64,000 nucleotides of DNA, from assembly GCA_947172415.1 (NCBI GenBank), contig OX359192.1, forward strand, positions 374,501 through 438,500, read 5' to 3'. The DNA comes from Chondrosia reniformis. Taxonomy: Eukaryota; Porifera; Demospongiae; Chondrillida; Chondrillidae. The translations under genes were made by a program, and so were the position numbers. Positions 42,469-55,102 of this stretch are shown piece by piece; the first letter of the stretch is position 1, and each line of letters begins with the position of its first letter. The notes under the pieces are model-generated. The model did not search any database, was not told the DNA's origin, and saw nothing but the letters and a program-made list of their open reading frames with translations.

Positions 42469-45400
42469 ATGGACAGAGCTCTAATTTGTGGAAAGTTTGT
42501 TCAGAAGATAGATGAGCTGTATGAAGTGGATAAGAAGGGGGTTCTTGGAAAGTGAGTCTCCCTTGCAATGTCTTTTTGCACACACAATAATTGAACACAC
42601 ACAGTGCAACAGGTCCTCATATATATAAATGTGAAATGAGACAGCTATAAATAAACTGTGTAACATTACAGAGAAGGATATTCCTTTGATGGAGCTGTTA
42701 TGTATAGTTGATAAGGTTGATGGTTTGATTTTCACTGTAATTATAGAGAAATTAAGACTATATTAACAGAATTACCTATTCCAGGTATGTATCATAATAG
42801 TCTTGTAACTTTATTGCCTTCTGGAGTGATTTCTGTTTAAATGTAATAGGTTTTTGAAACACTCTTTAGCCATTAGGAATAGTTCCAAAGAGGTAATTTC
42901 CTATGTTAGCCTCCATCTATAGTGGATAGACAGACATCAGAACAATTCAGATTATCTTCAATTACCGGAGCTTAAAATTGTCCACCTCAAATTTATAAAC
43001 AACCCACACAGAACAGCTGCTCTGCTAAGCTCTCCCCCAGATTATGACTTCACCTATTGAGTGCCACTATAAGAAAGAATATATTCTCTGTGTACTATAG
43101 ACCATAACTCAGCACCTCTATGTAATCGATCGCGAGGGTCTGATCGAAACTGCTTTATACCAGTGTCTTGACCACCAAATACGTATACGCATATATGTAC
43201 ACTGGCCTATAAATGTATTTACATGTGCAAATGTATATATTGTACGTATATATAAAGTTTTAATTTGTGCTTTATTCCTATGCGTCTCATTCAGAGGAGC
43301 TATTCATTGGATAAACTTAAAATTCAATATTGTTTCCTAATGATTGCCGTCATTTGATTTCTGCTTCCCCATCCCAGAGGGAAGTTTGGTACAGTGTACA
43401 AGGGAAGGTGTAAGATCACTGGCAGAGAGTGTGCAGTAAAAGTAATCCGAAAGATCCGACAAGACAGAAATGATGTCAAAAGAGAAATGAATATTTTCAA
43501 AAGGATTTCTGAAAACCCTCACAAGAACATTGCCTGTCTGTTGGACTGGTTTGAGACGAGAAGAGAATATGTCATTGCAACAGAGCTGTAAGTTGTAGAA
43601 TGCTCTTGCTAGAAGCGCTTACACTGTACATTGCAAGGAACAGAGATAGATCCTTTTCTTGAATTCACTATTTAAGTACATATTGAATACAACTGCCCTA
43701 TTCCTTACACAAAAAGTACACTAATTAATTTTTAGTTTGTAGTAGTCGTATTGTAGCCACATATGATGACTATATGTACTTTTACAAGGTTTTGTTAAAT
43801 TGATTTAACTTGGAGAGTATAGGGTCGATTTTAAATTGCCACCTATCTCTTATATCAGAAATCACTAGACATCTATTATTATGTATTAACATGTCGTGAT
43901 TGGATTATAACGTAACTCAATACCTCAGGAGGCCCTTAATATGCAGAGAAGTACTAACAATGATTAGAGTGTGGAATTAATATGTAAAGTATTTCAATAT
44001 AGTGATAGTCGTCTAATTGTAATCTGCTTTATAATCCATGTGCAACTCATTATACCTATATACCAGCTATAGATACAATGACTAAAATATTAAGCTATAC
44101 TTTGTAGTTAATTTTGCTATAATTATTGCGATTCCAGGAACTAATTGTTGTAACATTTCCTAATCTTCCTCCATTGCCTTCCATTGTGCAACTCTGTGAT
44201 CATCGTTTACTCTATCTTATACCTTCTTCCTGCTTGTGGTCGGATGATGTCACACAATTGCAAGGCTCTTTCAATAAGTGGGTGTTGTCATCCCTGTAAT
44301 GCTCCACTAATGCTCCTCTCAATATAAGGTGATACTCTAATGTCTAATGTACAGCCAATTAAGACAATGCCAAACTGGTGCTTTCCAAGCAAGCCAAATC
44401 CTCTCCCTTTCTTTTATATGAACGGGCTATATATAGCTAGTTAGTAAGTATACAGTAAGGGAATGGTTCTGTCTTACGTAAGTATAGGATTGTGGGACAA
44501 ATATCCATCAGCTCTTTATTAGCATTAACTGATTGCATTGGTGAAGATGTATAAGCTATCTTTAACAGCCAAAGTGACTGCACTGTGAAGACTGTATTAT
44601 GCTGTAAACTTTAAACTTATAAAAATAAATGGGCTCTTCTTGTATTGATTCTGTGGTTACTGAAGTCACATTAGTACATCGCATCATGAGGTGGACATGC
44701 ATGCATGTTTATGTAACAGTTAAATTTGCATAATTGTCATAATGATTGTGTTGTGTCAAATATATATATTGAATTTTTAACTTCATTCATAAAGGAACTT
44801 CAATCAGTGAATATATATTAGTCCATAAAATTCATTTTATTGTTGACAATACTTACACATATGTCATCAACTTTCAATTTTTGTGTCAAATTATGAGAAT
44901 TTCAACTACGTACAACCATGTTTATGGTATATATGTGTTTTCATTTTAATATCAAAGTTGACCAAACACTCCCTTCCTTTAACTTGCAGTCTGAAAGGGG
45001 GGGAACTGTTTTATTTTCTGGAAGAGAAAGGTTTTCTCTGTGAAGCAGATGCTGTCATTTATGTTAGACAGATTGCCCAGGCTCTTCAACATTTGAAAGG
45101 GTTGAATATTTGCCATCTGGATCTAAAGGTAATTTTATATATATTGTTCAAGCAACATACTATAGATTGTACAATGTATATTTTATGCTGTTCCTATATG
45201 TATTTACTTTTGGACTTTGAGTATGTCCCTGTAATAATAATTTAAATTTCATGGTAATTAGGGCCATCTCTACTCGCGGTTAAATGATTACTAATGCAGT
45301 TTTAGGTATAATAAGCGTAGCTAGGTAACGGAGAGAAAGATATTTTGCACTTTGACTCTTGGACACTCTCCCTTGTCTCCCAACTTGTAAAATGTTTTTA

Positions 45401-48400
45401 ATTTCATGTTACATCCTTGTACTAATTTGTAGATTGTGGTTTAAGGTAACACATTAATTAGCAAATGTGGTATGTGTGCACATGTGTATATATGCTTTGC
45501 TTGCTATCGATACATATAATAATGTGTCATTATTGTCCTACTCTGTGACAAACTGACCTAATTGGCTTCTTTTGTTTGATAAATGTTTACTCCAATGAGT
45601 GCTTGTTGTTCCAAACATGGTGCTTTTCCTAAAGATTTCCTCGGTAGTTCTTCCAAGCAGGTCTTCACTTAATGAAATTAGTGCAACTCTAAAAGTGCTG
45701 TTACCCTTACAGTATGTTATACACAGTAGTGCACTACGTAAGGTCACTTTTGCACAACACAGCACTAGGACCTTGGAAGTCCCAACTGTTCTCAGCTTAT
45801 GAGGCATATTATATCAACTACTGGCTACTGGGTGTGGGTTGACTTCTTTTATGAAAGGAAAAGTGCTTAATAAATGTCTAATTGAAGCCAGACGTTTCAA
45901 TCGCTTCAGCACTTATTTTAGTCATGAGGATGTGATACTGTGACTGTGCACAGATTGTAAAAGTCTGTCAACTTAGAATGTTTTTGATGTTTAATGTATT
46001 CAGTTATACGTCAGTTTAGTATCAGCAAATAGTTAAGTGTTCTTTGCCATGATGGACAGTTTTTGCTGAATGATGATTGCTATACTGATGATTGTGTTAC
46101 TGATTATGTTTTTACAATTACTAGCCTGAAAACCTTGTTCTTCTTGATGAGGCAAGTCAGATTATAAAGCTAGTTGATTTTGGTGCAGCCAGGGATCTCA
46201 GTGGAGAGAAAGGAGAAACAAGGACATTAGTTGGGACACCTGAATTTGTTGGTATGTATATATGTGTATATATGTACATATGTATGTGTGTGTATATATG
46301 TATAAAATACTTTCCCAACAATATATGCATATTGAATTAGTTTCTGTAGCTATTATTTATTTCTCCACTTTCATCGTTTTCATTTTATTCCCACTTGTGA
46401 ATGCATACAGTTGTACCTATATTAGAACAAGGAGGGGGTTGTCTATATACTTGAAAGCAATTTAATTTCTAGGAGATTCAAGATTCTCTACTTGATAATA
46501 TTCTGTATAGATGTATCTATGTACATGTATACTGTACATATAGTATATGGAATGTACCCTGCATAGCTATAGTCAGCAATTTACCCATAATTGGGAATGT
46601 CTTAATCATCTGTATATGGGGGTCTTTCTTGTGAATTTCCCATGTCATGAAATAATAAATGTGATAAGATTATGCAAGCTTGCTTATACCAACTTCCTGT
46701 CTCATGCATACATGTACTACCAGTATGTAGTATTAGGTCATTGGAAAGGGTAGAGGAAGACATTGTTACAAAAATATGTATGTTCACATGTAATGTTTTT
46801 GTTCTAATTTTAGCCCCTGAAGTCTTGGCTTATAACCCAATATCGCAGGCAGCTGACATGTGGTTAGTGTATATATTAGTTATACGTACGTATGTATATA
46901 CACCCATATCTATATATATCTCTAATCTACCTACTGAATATATATAGGCAGTAAGTATTTGATAAAAAATATATTATTTTCTCATATATAGGGGTCTGGG
47001 TGTGATCACTTATGTCATGTGAGTTACTACACTATAATAGTGATTGACCTATACCTGTTCTTATCATACACATTTTGCCTCATCAAAGAGATATGGCTCA
47101 AAATATTGTATATAAGCTGTATGCACAGATACTATCATATATAGTATTGGCTTATTATTACCTATCTATAATACATATCTATATTATGTACGTGTTATGT
47201 ATATGTATAGTAGCTATAGCGACTATTTCATACATAATTAGCCAGTTAAGTCATAATCTTATCTTTTACTACTTACTGCTATCTAAATGGGATGCAGCTC
47301 TAATAACACTGTATATATAAGTGCTTGTGAGGGTTTGTACGTATACATATATGTACATATAGATGTATTTTCAATTAGCTGCCAACACAGTATTGTGTCA
47401 AACTGTTCATTGTTTTTAAATACTTGACTACAACTGCACTCTTATGTGAATTAGACTAATTGCTGAGTGAAGAGAAAGGAGATTCATATATATACATAAA
47501 ACTATATAATATACCAAAATCGAATGCTATATATAATTGATGTATATCACATGACCATAGATTAATCTGTATATTAGCTGTTCTGTCATATGCGTATATA
47601 GGTTGAGTGGTCTGTCACCGTTTCTTGGAGACTCCGATTCAGAGACCTTAGCTAATGTTACAAGAGCTGATTTCTACTTTCCTGAAGATGATTTTCCTCC
47701 AGTATCAGAAGATGCCAGGAACTTCATTTGTCAACTGCTGATAAAAAATCCCAGGTACAGTAATTATCACTGGACTGTTTGATTGTTCCTCAATTGTATT
47801 TACATACAGTATATTTACATACGTATATATACTTGTACATGTTGTTGACAAAATACAAACAAATATTTAATGAGTTGAAAATGCACCTAATGACTTGCTA
47901 AATACACAACTTCTACAGAAAATGCTATTACTTCATTTAGGAAACGAATGACAGCTGAGCAAGCATTACAGCATCCTTGGTTACAGGTTTGTATAAAGGA
48001 TTTACTGTACATACGACATGCTGGTTATATGTAGCTATTGTATGTGTATATGTGTGCATGTATAGTGTGTATGTTCCTTTCAATGCCTGTTCTCCACAAT
48101 ACATGAGTTACCACAGACGTGTAATCCTTTGATACATTTAGAAATCCTCAAATTTTCCCCATAGCCTGGGAACAAAAGGATTTCTCAGTTTCTAATATCA
48201 ACCGAAAAGCTTAAATCTTTTAATGGGAGACAGAAAATTATGGTGAGGAAACATATTCTATCCTTAGAGTCATGCATCATTACTAAATGTGTTAATTAGC
48301 AAAGAAAAATATGTAAGATATTAAGATAAGATAATCATACTGATTTAAATGGAATGTAAATAAAGTAAATTCAAATTAAAATGTCCTGTACATATGATTT

Positions 48401-49251
48401 ACCTGCAATCTTTACTTTTTGTATTCATGTAGGTTACCTTTTACGTTGTACATTTTGCCATTAAGTTAATGTCATTACGCAATAAACAGCTGAAGCAGTT
48501 ACATCATGACAAAGACTCATGCAAATCCATGCCTAACTCCAATCCACTTTCACCAACACACAACCACCCAACCTTCATTGCCGATGATGTTGATGACTAC
48601 CAAACACTCGTCAGATATAGCCTTGATACTTGCACGGCATCAACGGAAAATGGGTCAGCTGGTAGTCAGACTCCTTCCAGTGACATCCTACCAGTTGGAG
48701 GCCTTGAGAATAGCACCGAATCAGAAGTCAGTGTCAAACTGGTACATGCACAAGAACACATGGACACAAATAATGTAAATTGTCCAGAAACATCTCCCTG
48801 CAGTAGCCCCTTCTTGAATGCACCTAGTAACCATGGAAATGTAGAGATACAAGATGGAGAGATATCCAGTAACCATGGAAACACAGAGACATCTGTTAAC
48901 GTTGGAGATGGAGAGATATCCAGTAACCATGGAAACACAGAGACATCTGTTAATGTTGGAGATGGAGAGATATCCAGTAACCACGGAAATGGAGAGATCC
49001 CTAGATCTAGTAATGGAAACATAGAGTTGCCTGACTGTAACAACCATTCAAACTTGAGTAACCAAGTGACAAGATTTCCAAACAGTGATTTCCTAACTGT
49101 TGATTCCAAGAATATTAGCAACAGAAGTGGTACTGAAACTGACACAATTGTAAGCCAACAAGTTTTACATAAACAACTGGACCCTGTGATATTTGATGAT
49201 AACTTTGGAGCTAACGATACTGTTACGGAACTCAAGGTTGACTATCTCTAA
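42469..49251 (+). CDS. DAPK/DRAK-like serine/threonine kinase with Asn/Ser-rich tail
   Basis: Ten exons: 42469-42551, 43378-43587, 44990-45128, 46125-46251, 46814-46862, 46992-47018 (27 nt), 47602-47754, 47941-47986, 48165-48242 and 48433-49251. They total 1731 nt (576 aa). The kinase domain spans about residues 20-278: glycine loop VLGKGKFGTVYKG, CAVKVIRKI, GGELFYFLEEKG (DAPK-like), catalytic HLDLKPENLVLL (HxD with Leu for Arg), KLVDFGAARDL, GTPEFVAPEVLAYNPISQAA, and NPRKRMTAEQALQHPWLQ. The C-terminal 298 residues, one exon for most of it, are Asn/Ser-rich with two near-perfect 18-residue repeats (SSNHGNTETSVNVGDGEI). No calmodulin, ankyrin or death domain is seen, which favours a DRAK (STK17)-like architecture. 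Apoptosis or cytoskeletal signalling is only inferred. Introns are unusually long for this window. Confidence 0.88.
43588..44989 (+). other. Kinase intron 2
   Basis: 1.4 kb, AT-rich, with no repeat array and no open frame of note. Confidence 0.6.
45129..46124 (+). other. Kinase intron 3 with a possible short element
   Basis: About 1 kb. Positions 45850-45935 contain GAAGCCAGACGTTTCAATCG followed by CAGCACTTATTTTAGTCATGAGGATG. This resembles the GAAACG / GATGAAG-type signature seen in other dispersed pieces here. Confidence 0.45.
48835..49005 (+). repeat. 54-bp coding repeat in kinase tail
   Basis: GATATCCAGTAACCATGGAA-type units repeat in frame, giving 18-residue SSNHGN... repeats (two full and partial ones). 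The unit is divisible by three, unlike most intronic arrays here. Confidence 0.9.
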
Positions 49252-49928
49252 CCACATACTTAATCATTAACTAAAACATGACTGTGTTATATATAATTAT
49301 GTGTACATATATACCTACTAACTTTGTGATTGTACGTAATATACATATATTAATAAACTGTCACTCAATTAGGGCAATTGCAAATGTAAGTAAAAATTTC
49401 TAAAATTCATAAACATGTCTATATATATGTATATAAATGATGACAGCAAGTTTCAGCTTCATTTAAACACTAAATGTACATTTAGTACTGATGTATGAAG
49501 TTACGTAATAAGTATGGGGAGAGAAAGGGCAAATGTTAAAATTTGCACTCTTTGGATATGTTTTAGGAATGTCTGTGAATGCCGACACAAAGTTTAAGTT
49601 TATAACTTTCAAGTAGACAGCAGGAAATGTTAATAAAACTGTTACACCATATTAATGTGTTTGGTGAATTTGCACAATTGACTTTTGTGTGCAGTTGTGA
49701 AAATGTCAGTGTTTTGTCATACATGCTACAGCTTATTACATGCCACTAACGGATAACCACAGTGAGAACTGATTTAAATAATATACAAGTTACAGTATAT
49801 CATGATTTATAAATTTCTTTAAAATAAGTTTCAAATCATCAGCAGAACCAGTCCCTACATACGTACATAAGATAAGAATGCTATATGTACATAGTGAGCA
49901 TATATACATTAACAATCTGTATAATAGA
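49252..49928. other. Convergent spacer kinase / neurochondrin
   Basis: AT-rich 3' flanks with AATAAA at about 49351 (kinase side). No gene or array is seen. Confidence 0.5.
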
Positions 49929-52900
49929 CTACCTACCCGGGAGGGGTGGGAGAGATTTGTAAAACTGCTTTATTTGCGAGGGAAACTTGCTATTTGTGAT
50001 GCAATCAGAAAAGTGACAATCCTTCTGACAAATACTTTCCATCTCTGAAATTGAAAAGAAAAGGATTATAATCAAAGCCAGCACACAATCCCTTATCATT
50101 TACATGGCTAAAACACAACTATTGTGTTTCACCTTGTAATATAAGGAGACTTATTTCTGAGACCTCTTGCCACTCCTTGTCACTAGAAAATAACTTGAGA
50201 GACTCCAAAATCACATTCACAACTCTATCTACAAATATCTCACATTTGCTGATGGCAACTGATGAGAATGAACCTGTAGTGTAAGATATGAATAGTGATG
50301 GCTAACAACCGTACATGAATTGTGGTTGGCATGGCATCATTACCTTTCCTTCGTATGATTAGCAAGGCCAGAAACACAAAATTACAATATTGATACAAAT
50401 GGAATTCTACACAGCAACGGAAAGAAAGGAGAAAATGATGGATTGGTCAAGTGGATGGACAGAGGGAGAGATGGATGGATTAATGGATGGATGGATGGAT
50501 TAATGGATGGACGGATGGGTGTGTGGGTGGATGGGTGTGTGGGTGGATGTGTGGGTGGATGGGTGTGTGGGTGGATGAGTGGGTGGATGTGTGGGTGGAT
50601 GGGTGTGTGGGTGGCTGACCTACTTTTGCAGTGTAAACAAGATATGACAGTTTCCAGAATTAGAAGGAAAGTGTCGTCTTTGCTTACAAGATCTGGTTCA
50701 CACACACATATGTTCTGATACACGCTAACACACATGGACAACTGACCAATTAGATCCGAACTGCAGAAGGAGAATTGACAAAACCTTAAAAACATTGTGT
50801 GAAGGTTACCCAATCAAGCTCTTTCTTATTATTGAAGTAAAGCAAGGGAATTGTAGTTTAGTTGTGCATTAGACTCTTCATAAAATCAACTGTGACTTCA
50901 ACTTCAGTTTAGTCATGTTCCTTACTCTGTTCCTGACTGGTGTCTCTCATAAAGGTCTGAAAAGTGATGCTGAAGAATTTTGGGGAGGTTATTTTGCAGT
51001 AGAATGGCTCTTGGTTTGTCCTCAGCAGTAAGATGGCAGAGACCAGGCAATAGAAACTTGATTACATCTCCTCCGGACCACAGACCACCATCTTGCTGTG
51101 ACCTCTACGTGTCAGAGAACACAATGGGGGCTAAGTATGTACATTCTTCAACATTAAATAAAAATACATATTGTATACGTATAAATGTGAAATGCTAAGA
51201 AATATTTGCTGCAATTATTGCAGTTTAGATAATTATTATGAGCATCAGCGACGGTTGCTGAACTAGTTTAGAGCCCAGAGGTCTTCATCAGCAATTACTG
51301 ATGAAGACCTCTAGGTATGTACCTATCCATGCTGATTAACAGTATAAATTAAATTAATCAGTAAACTAATTCTGCAGACAATATGTATCGAGTTAATGTT
51401 CCTCACTTCACTGATGTGCACTTCATTGATGTGAGTGACTGATAGAGTTAGCAAAAATGGAAGCACTCCATAAATGTCTTCTGAAAGGGCTATTGACTCC
51501 TCTGCTAGCCACGCCCCCAGTACCCTAATTGCTCCCAACACCAGGGGCTTCCTCATCTAAAACAACAGATGCAAGTACAGTACAACACCATAAGGCAAGA
51601 GTATACTACACAAAACTCTTACTAATTGAGCTGGAGCTTCTTCCTTGATCCTGTAAAGGAACTGAAGAATATACTTCATGGCTTCCATGAGAGAGGAATG
51701 CAGAGAGAGAAGAAGCTCACCTGTTGAAGGGAAGTAAAGTAGCTTAAGTGGAGTTAGTTTGAATCGTTAGGACTCAAAGAATTACTTAAAGATGGTTCAG
51801 CTGTGTCTGCTAGTGAAGAGGAGAACACCACACAAGACTCCATCAAGGAGAAGCAACATGACAGCAGTTCACTCCTGGACAGGACCTGACAGAGAAAGAC
51901 AATTGGATGAGGAGACGGTGAGGGGATGGTGAGGGGACGGTGAGGGGATGGTTAGGGGACGGTGAGGGGACGGTGAGGGGATGGTGAAGGGACGGTGAGG
52001 GGACGGTGAGGGGATGGTGAGGGGATGGTGAGGGGATGGTTAGGGGATGGTGAGGGGACGGTGAGGGGACGGTGAGGGGACGGTGAGGGGATGGTGAGGG
52101 GATGGTGAGGGGATGGTGAGGGGATGGTGAGGGGATGGTGAGGGGATGGTGAGGGGACGGTGAGGGGATGGTGAGGGGATGGTGAGGGGATGGTTAGGGG
52201 ATGGTGAGGGGACGGTGAGGGGACGGTGAGGGGATGGTGAGGGGATGGTGAGGGGATGGTGAGGGGATGGTGAGGGGACGGTGAGGGGACGGTGAGGGGA
52301 CGGTGAGGGGATGGTGAGGGGACGGTGAGGGGATGGTGAGGGGACGGTGAGGGGATGGTTAGGGGATGGTGAGGGGATGGTGAGGGGATGGTGAGGGGAT
52401 GGTGAGGGGATGGTGAGGGGATGGTGAGGGGACGGTGAGGGGATGGTTAGGGGACGGTGAGGGGATGGTGAGGGGACGGTGAGGGGATGGTTAGGGGATG
52501 GTTAGGGGATGGTTAGGGGATAGTGAGGGGATGGTGAGGGGATGGTGAGGGGATGGTGAGGGGATGGTTAGGGGATGGTGAGGGGATGGTGAGGGGATGG
52601 TGAGGGGATGGTGAGGGGATGGTTAGGGGACAGTGAGGAGAGATGTATCAATTACATAGGGAATAATGGCTATATATATAATCATGTGTTACCTTCTGCA
52701 AATCTTCTTCATCCAAACCAAGATGGACTTCCTAGTGAACAGAAGAAAGATTCATTGGAAGACACCTCAACATGCAGGCAGATGTGTTTGCAAGTGATGA
52801 ACATACCACTGACACCAGCTCTGCTAGAAGTGACAACAGTGATACTCTACAGGGGAAGAAGAGACCAGAGATCTTTGATAGGTAATAAGAGGGTTTTACC

Positions 52901-54853
52901 ACTGGTGGTTCTGGGACTTACTGTTTCCCATGTGTCATCACTTCCACTGTCCAATTCAATCCAAATTGCTGAGCCAGCAGAGAAGCAAGCTTAAAGGCAG
53001 TGTTCCTATCCTCAGTTCTAACTTTACTTTGAAGAACATCTCGCAGGCCTTGTGCAATGTCATTCAGCCATATCTGGGGGCTGGATGGGAAGGACTGGAA
53101 ATGGAGGAAATGACTACTACGTATAATTATTAGATCCTCAAGCTTCCTGTAAATCTTCAACTTACACAAGTCACATTAGAAAATAAACAGGAAATGGAGT
53201 CCTGAACTTTGAACTTTAGAGCATCCTAAAGGACCAGACATTGACCAGAATTAATAAAAAGACTTAGTGTTAAATATGACATGCGCATTGTGTCCAAAGG
53301 AAGATTCATGTAATCTTTATTATACAAGCAATCACCTGTTGTGATTTGTAGACTGCAGATAGCATGTTCACTGCAGCATTAAAGTGCTCCCAAAAGAGGT
53401 CCCTACTCTCCTCTGACCACTCCAAGGAAGATACTTGCGCCAGTAAGGAAACACACCTTGTGGACCCTGATTGCAGAGTGGATATTTATAATGACCAGAA
53501 TTACAGTATAAACACAGTATTGACATTATTACAGTGTTAGTTTTATATACACAGCATTGACATTATTACAGTGTTAGTTTTATATACACAGCATTGACAT
53601 TATTACAGTATTAGTTGTATAAACACAGCATTGACATTATTACAGTATTAGTTGTATAAACACAGCATTGACATTATTACAGTATTAGTTGTATATACAG
53701 ATTATTGACATTATAAAGGTTTACCTGTTAACTGTTTGACACACCGTTCAGCTAGTACTTCCATGGCACTATGTTTAAGCAGTTCTTCTTTGTTAGTAGT
53801 ACCACCCAGTTGAGCTGTTAGACAGTCCAATGCATCATCCACCTCACCTTCTGATGCACCTCTGCACACACACACACATTTATATATGTTTTGTATTGTA
53901 TTGTATTGTATTGTATTGTATTGTATGGTATTGTATTGTATTGTATTGTATTGTATTGTATTGTATAGCATAGCATTGTATTGTATTGTATGGTATTGTA
54001 TTGTATTGTATTGTATGGTATTGTATTGTATTGTATAGCATAGCATAGCATTGTATTGTATTCTAAATGTAGCCTCTGTTATAAATATAGTTTAAACCAC
54101 TTCCCTTAGTAGGTAGTCTTTATTGTACATTGACCTGAGAATTGAACTGTCACCTACGTATATCATATGTGAAGTGAAGTCCAACACTTAATTTAAAACA
54201 TAACTTCCTCCTCTATGTGCATGACTAGATCCATAACCCTCTCCACATGCACAGTTATAAATAGTTGCATACCCGTCTGATATTACCCTAATGAAGAAAG
54301 GAAGCTTGTTACAGAGCTGGGGATGGTCCACTAAGTTCTGATCAGTACTGAAACAGGCCAACAGCGTCAGAGCTAAGGAACGATATATATTGTGTTCACA
54401 GCCTTCGGGCAAAGTGTCCGTCTGGATCAGCCGGTTGATGAAATTGAATCCAACAGCATCAAACACTTTCCTTCTATCATCTTTATCAAGATTTTCTGAC
54501 TTTATACATTTGGCAATCTACAATGATAATATGTAGGATAGTTGCATACACTGAACATCATACATATATATGATATGAATGTACATTGTAGTACAGCTTG
54601 ACCAATCACTGTGAGTGACTGCACGACTGTTGCGTAATACATGTTTGGCTTGTGATTGACAATGCTATTGTTGATAAATAAAATTACAGATCCAGACTTC
54701 AGATCCAGTTTAGTTTATAATACATAGACCTTATGCTTCGGGGAAATCCCTCGCGTTATCCTTGGTTATTTTAAAGACACTTACTAGTAGAAGAGCTGCG
54801 AAGGTTTCGTTATCGGATTTCGACGATTTCAGAAGCTTGAAGCATTTCTCCAT
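49929..54853 (-). CDS. NCDN: Neurochondrin-like protein
   Basis: Neurochondrin is a cytoplasmic armadillo-like protein linked to neurite outgrowth and CaMKII regulation in vertebrates. Twelve exons: 54853-54785, 54517-54273, 53861-53725, 53466-53336, 53094-52922, 51874-51786, 51720-51623, 51556-51440, 51104-50926, 50760-50624, 50273-50133 and 50044-49929. They total 1632 nt (543 aa; human 729). Matching blocks are [62 protein letters not shown], and [20 protein letters not shown]. The donor of the exon ending at 51440 and the C-terminal exons are less sure because the family diverges there. Several introns are dominated by arrays. In an organism without neurons the job must be other than neuronal. 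Confidence 0.86.
50455..50618. repeat. TGGATGGG/TGTGGG microsatellite
   Basis: GGTGGATGGGTGTGTGG repeats in the NCDN intron after the exon ending at 50624, beginning within about 10 bp of that donor. Confidence 0.93.
51904..52640. repeat. 12-bp minisatellite, about 60 copies
   Basis: GGTGAGGGGATG / GGTGAGGGGACG units with GGTTAGGGGATG variants for about 735 bp. On the transcribed strand it is CCCCTCACCATC/CCCCTAACC, a C/T-rich tract with CTCAC/CTAAC branch-point-like strings, ending about 30 bp upstream of the NCDN acceptor at 51875. On the plus strand every unit has GGTGAGG. Confidence 0.97.
53510..53700. repeat. About 42-bp tandem repeat, 4-5 copies
   Basis: CATTGACATTATTACAGT...TTAGTT...ATAAACACAG units in the NCDN intron between exons 53861-53725 and 53466-53336. 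Confidence 0.93.
53885..54062. repeat. (TATTG)n pentanucleotide array
   Basis: About 35 copies of TATTG with ATAGC interruptions. It lies in the NCDN intron immediately upstream, in transcription sense, of the acceptor at 53862. Confidence 0.96.
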
Positions 54854-55102
54854 ATTGATTCCAATTACCTCATCGCCCAGGCTTCTGAAGGGGAAAACCC
54901 ATAGATTGGCACATCCAAAATAGCTGGGTTTTTATTCGCTAAATGAAAGAATGCGTCTTTAGAGCGAGCCATTAAAGATAATCAGATCGGACTTGAGTTA
55001 TTTGGTCCGACAGATAAAACGGAACAACAGTTAACTCATTCAATGTAACACTCATAATTAGTCTGACGAACATTAAAAATATAGCTAAAATGGACAAGTT
55101 AT

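Noticed and set aside
53711..54051. QYNTIQYNT repeat frames
   Set aside because: Translation of the TATTG array; only 53725-53861 is a true NCDN exon.
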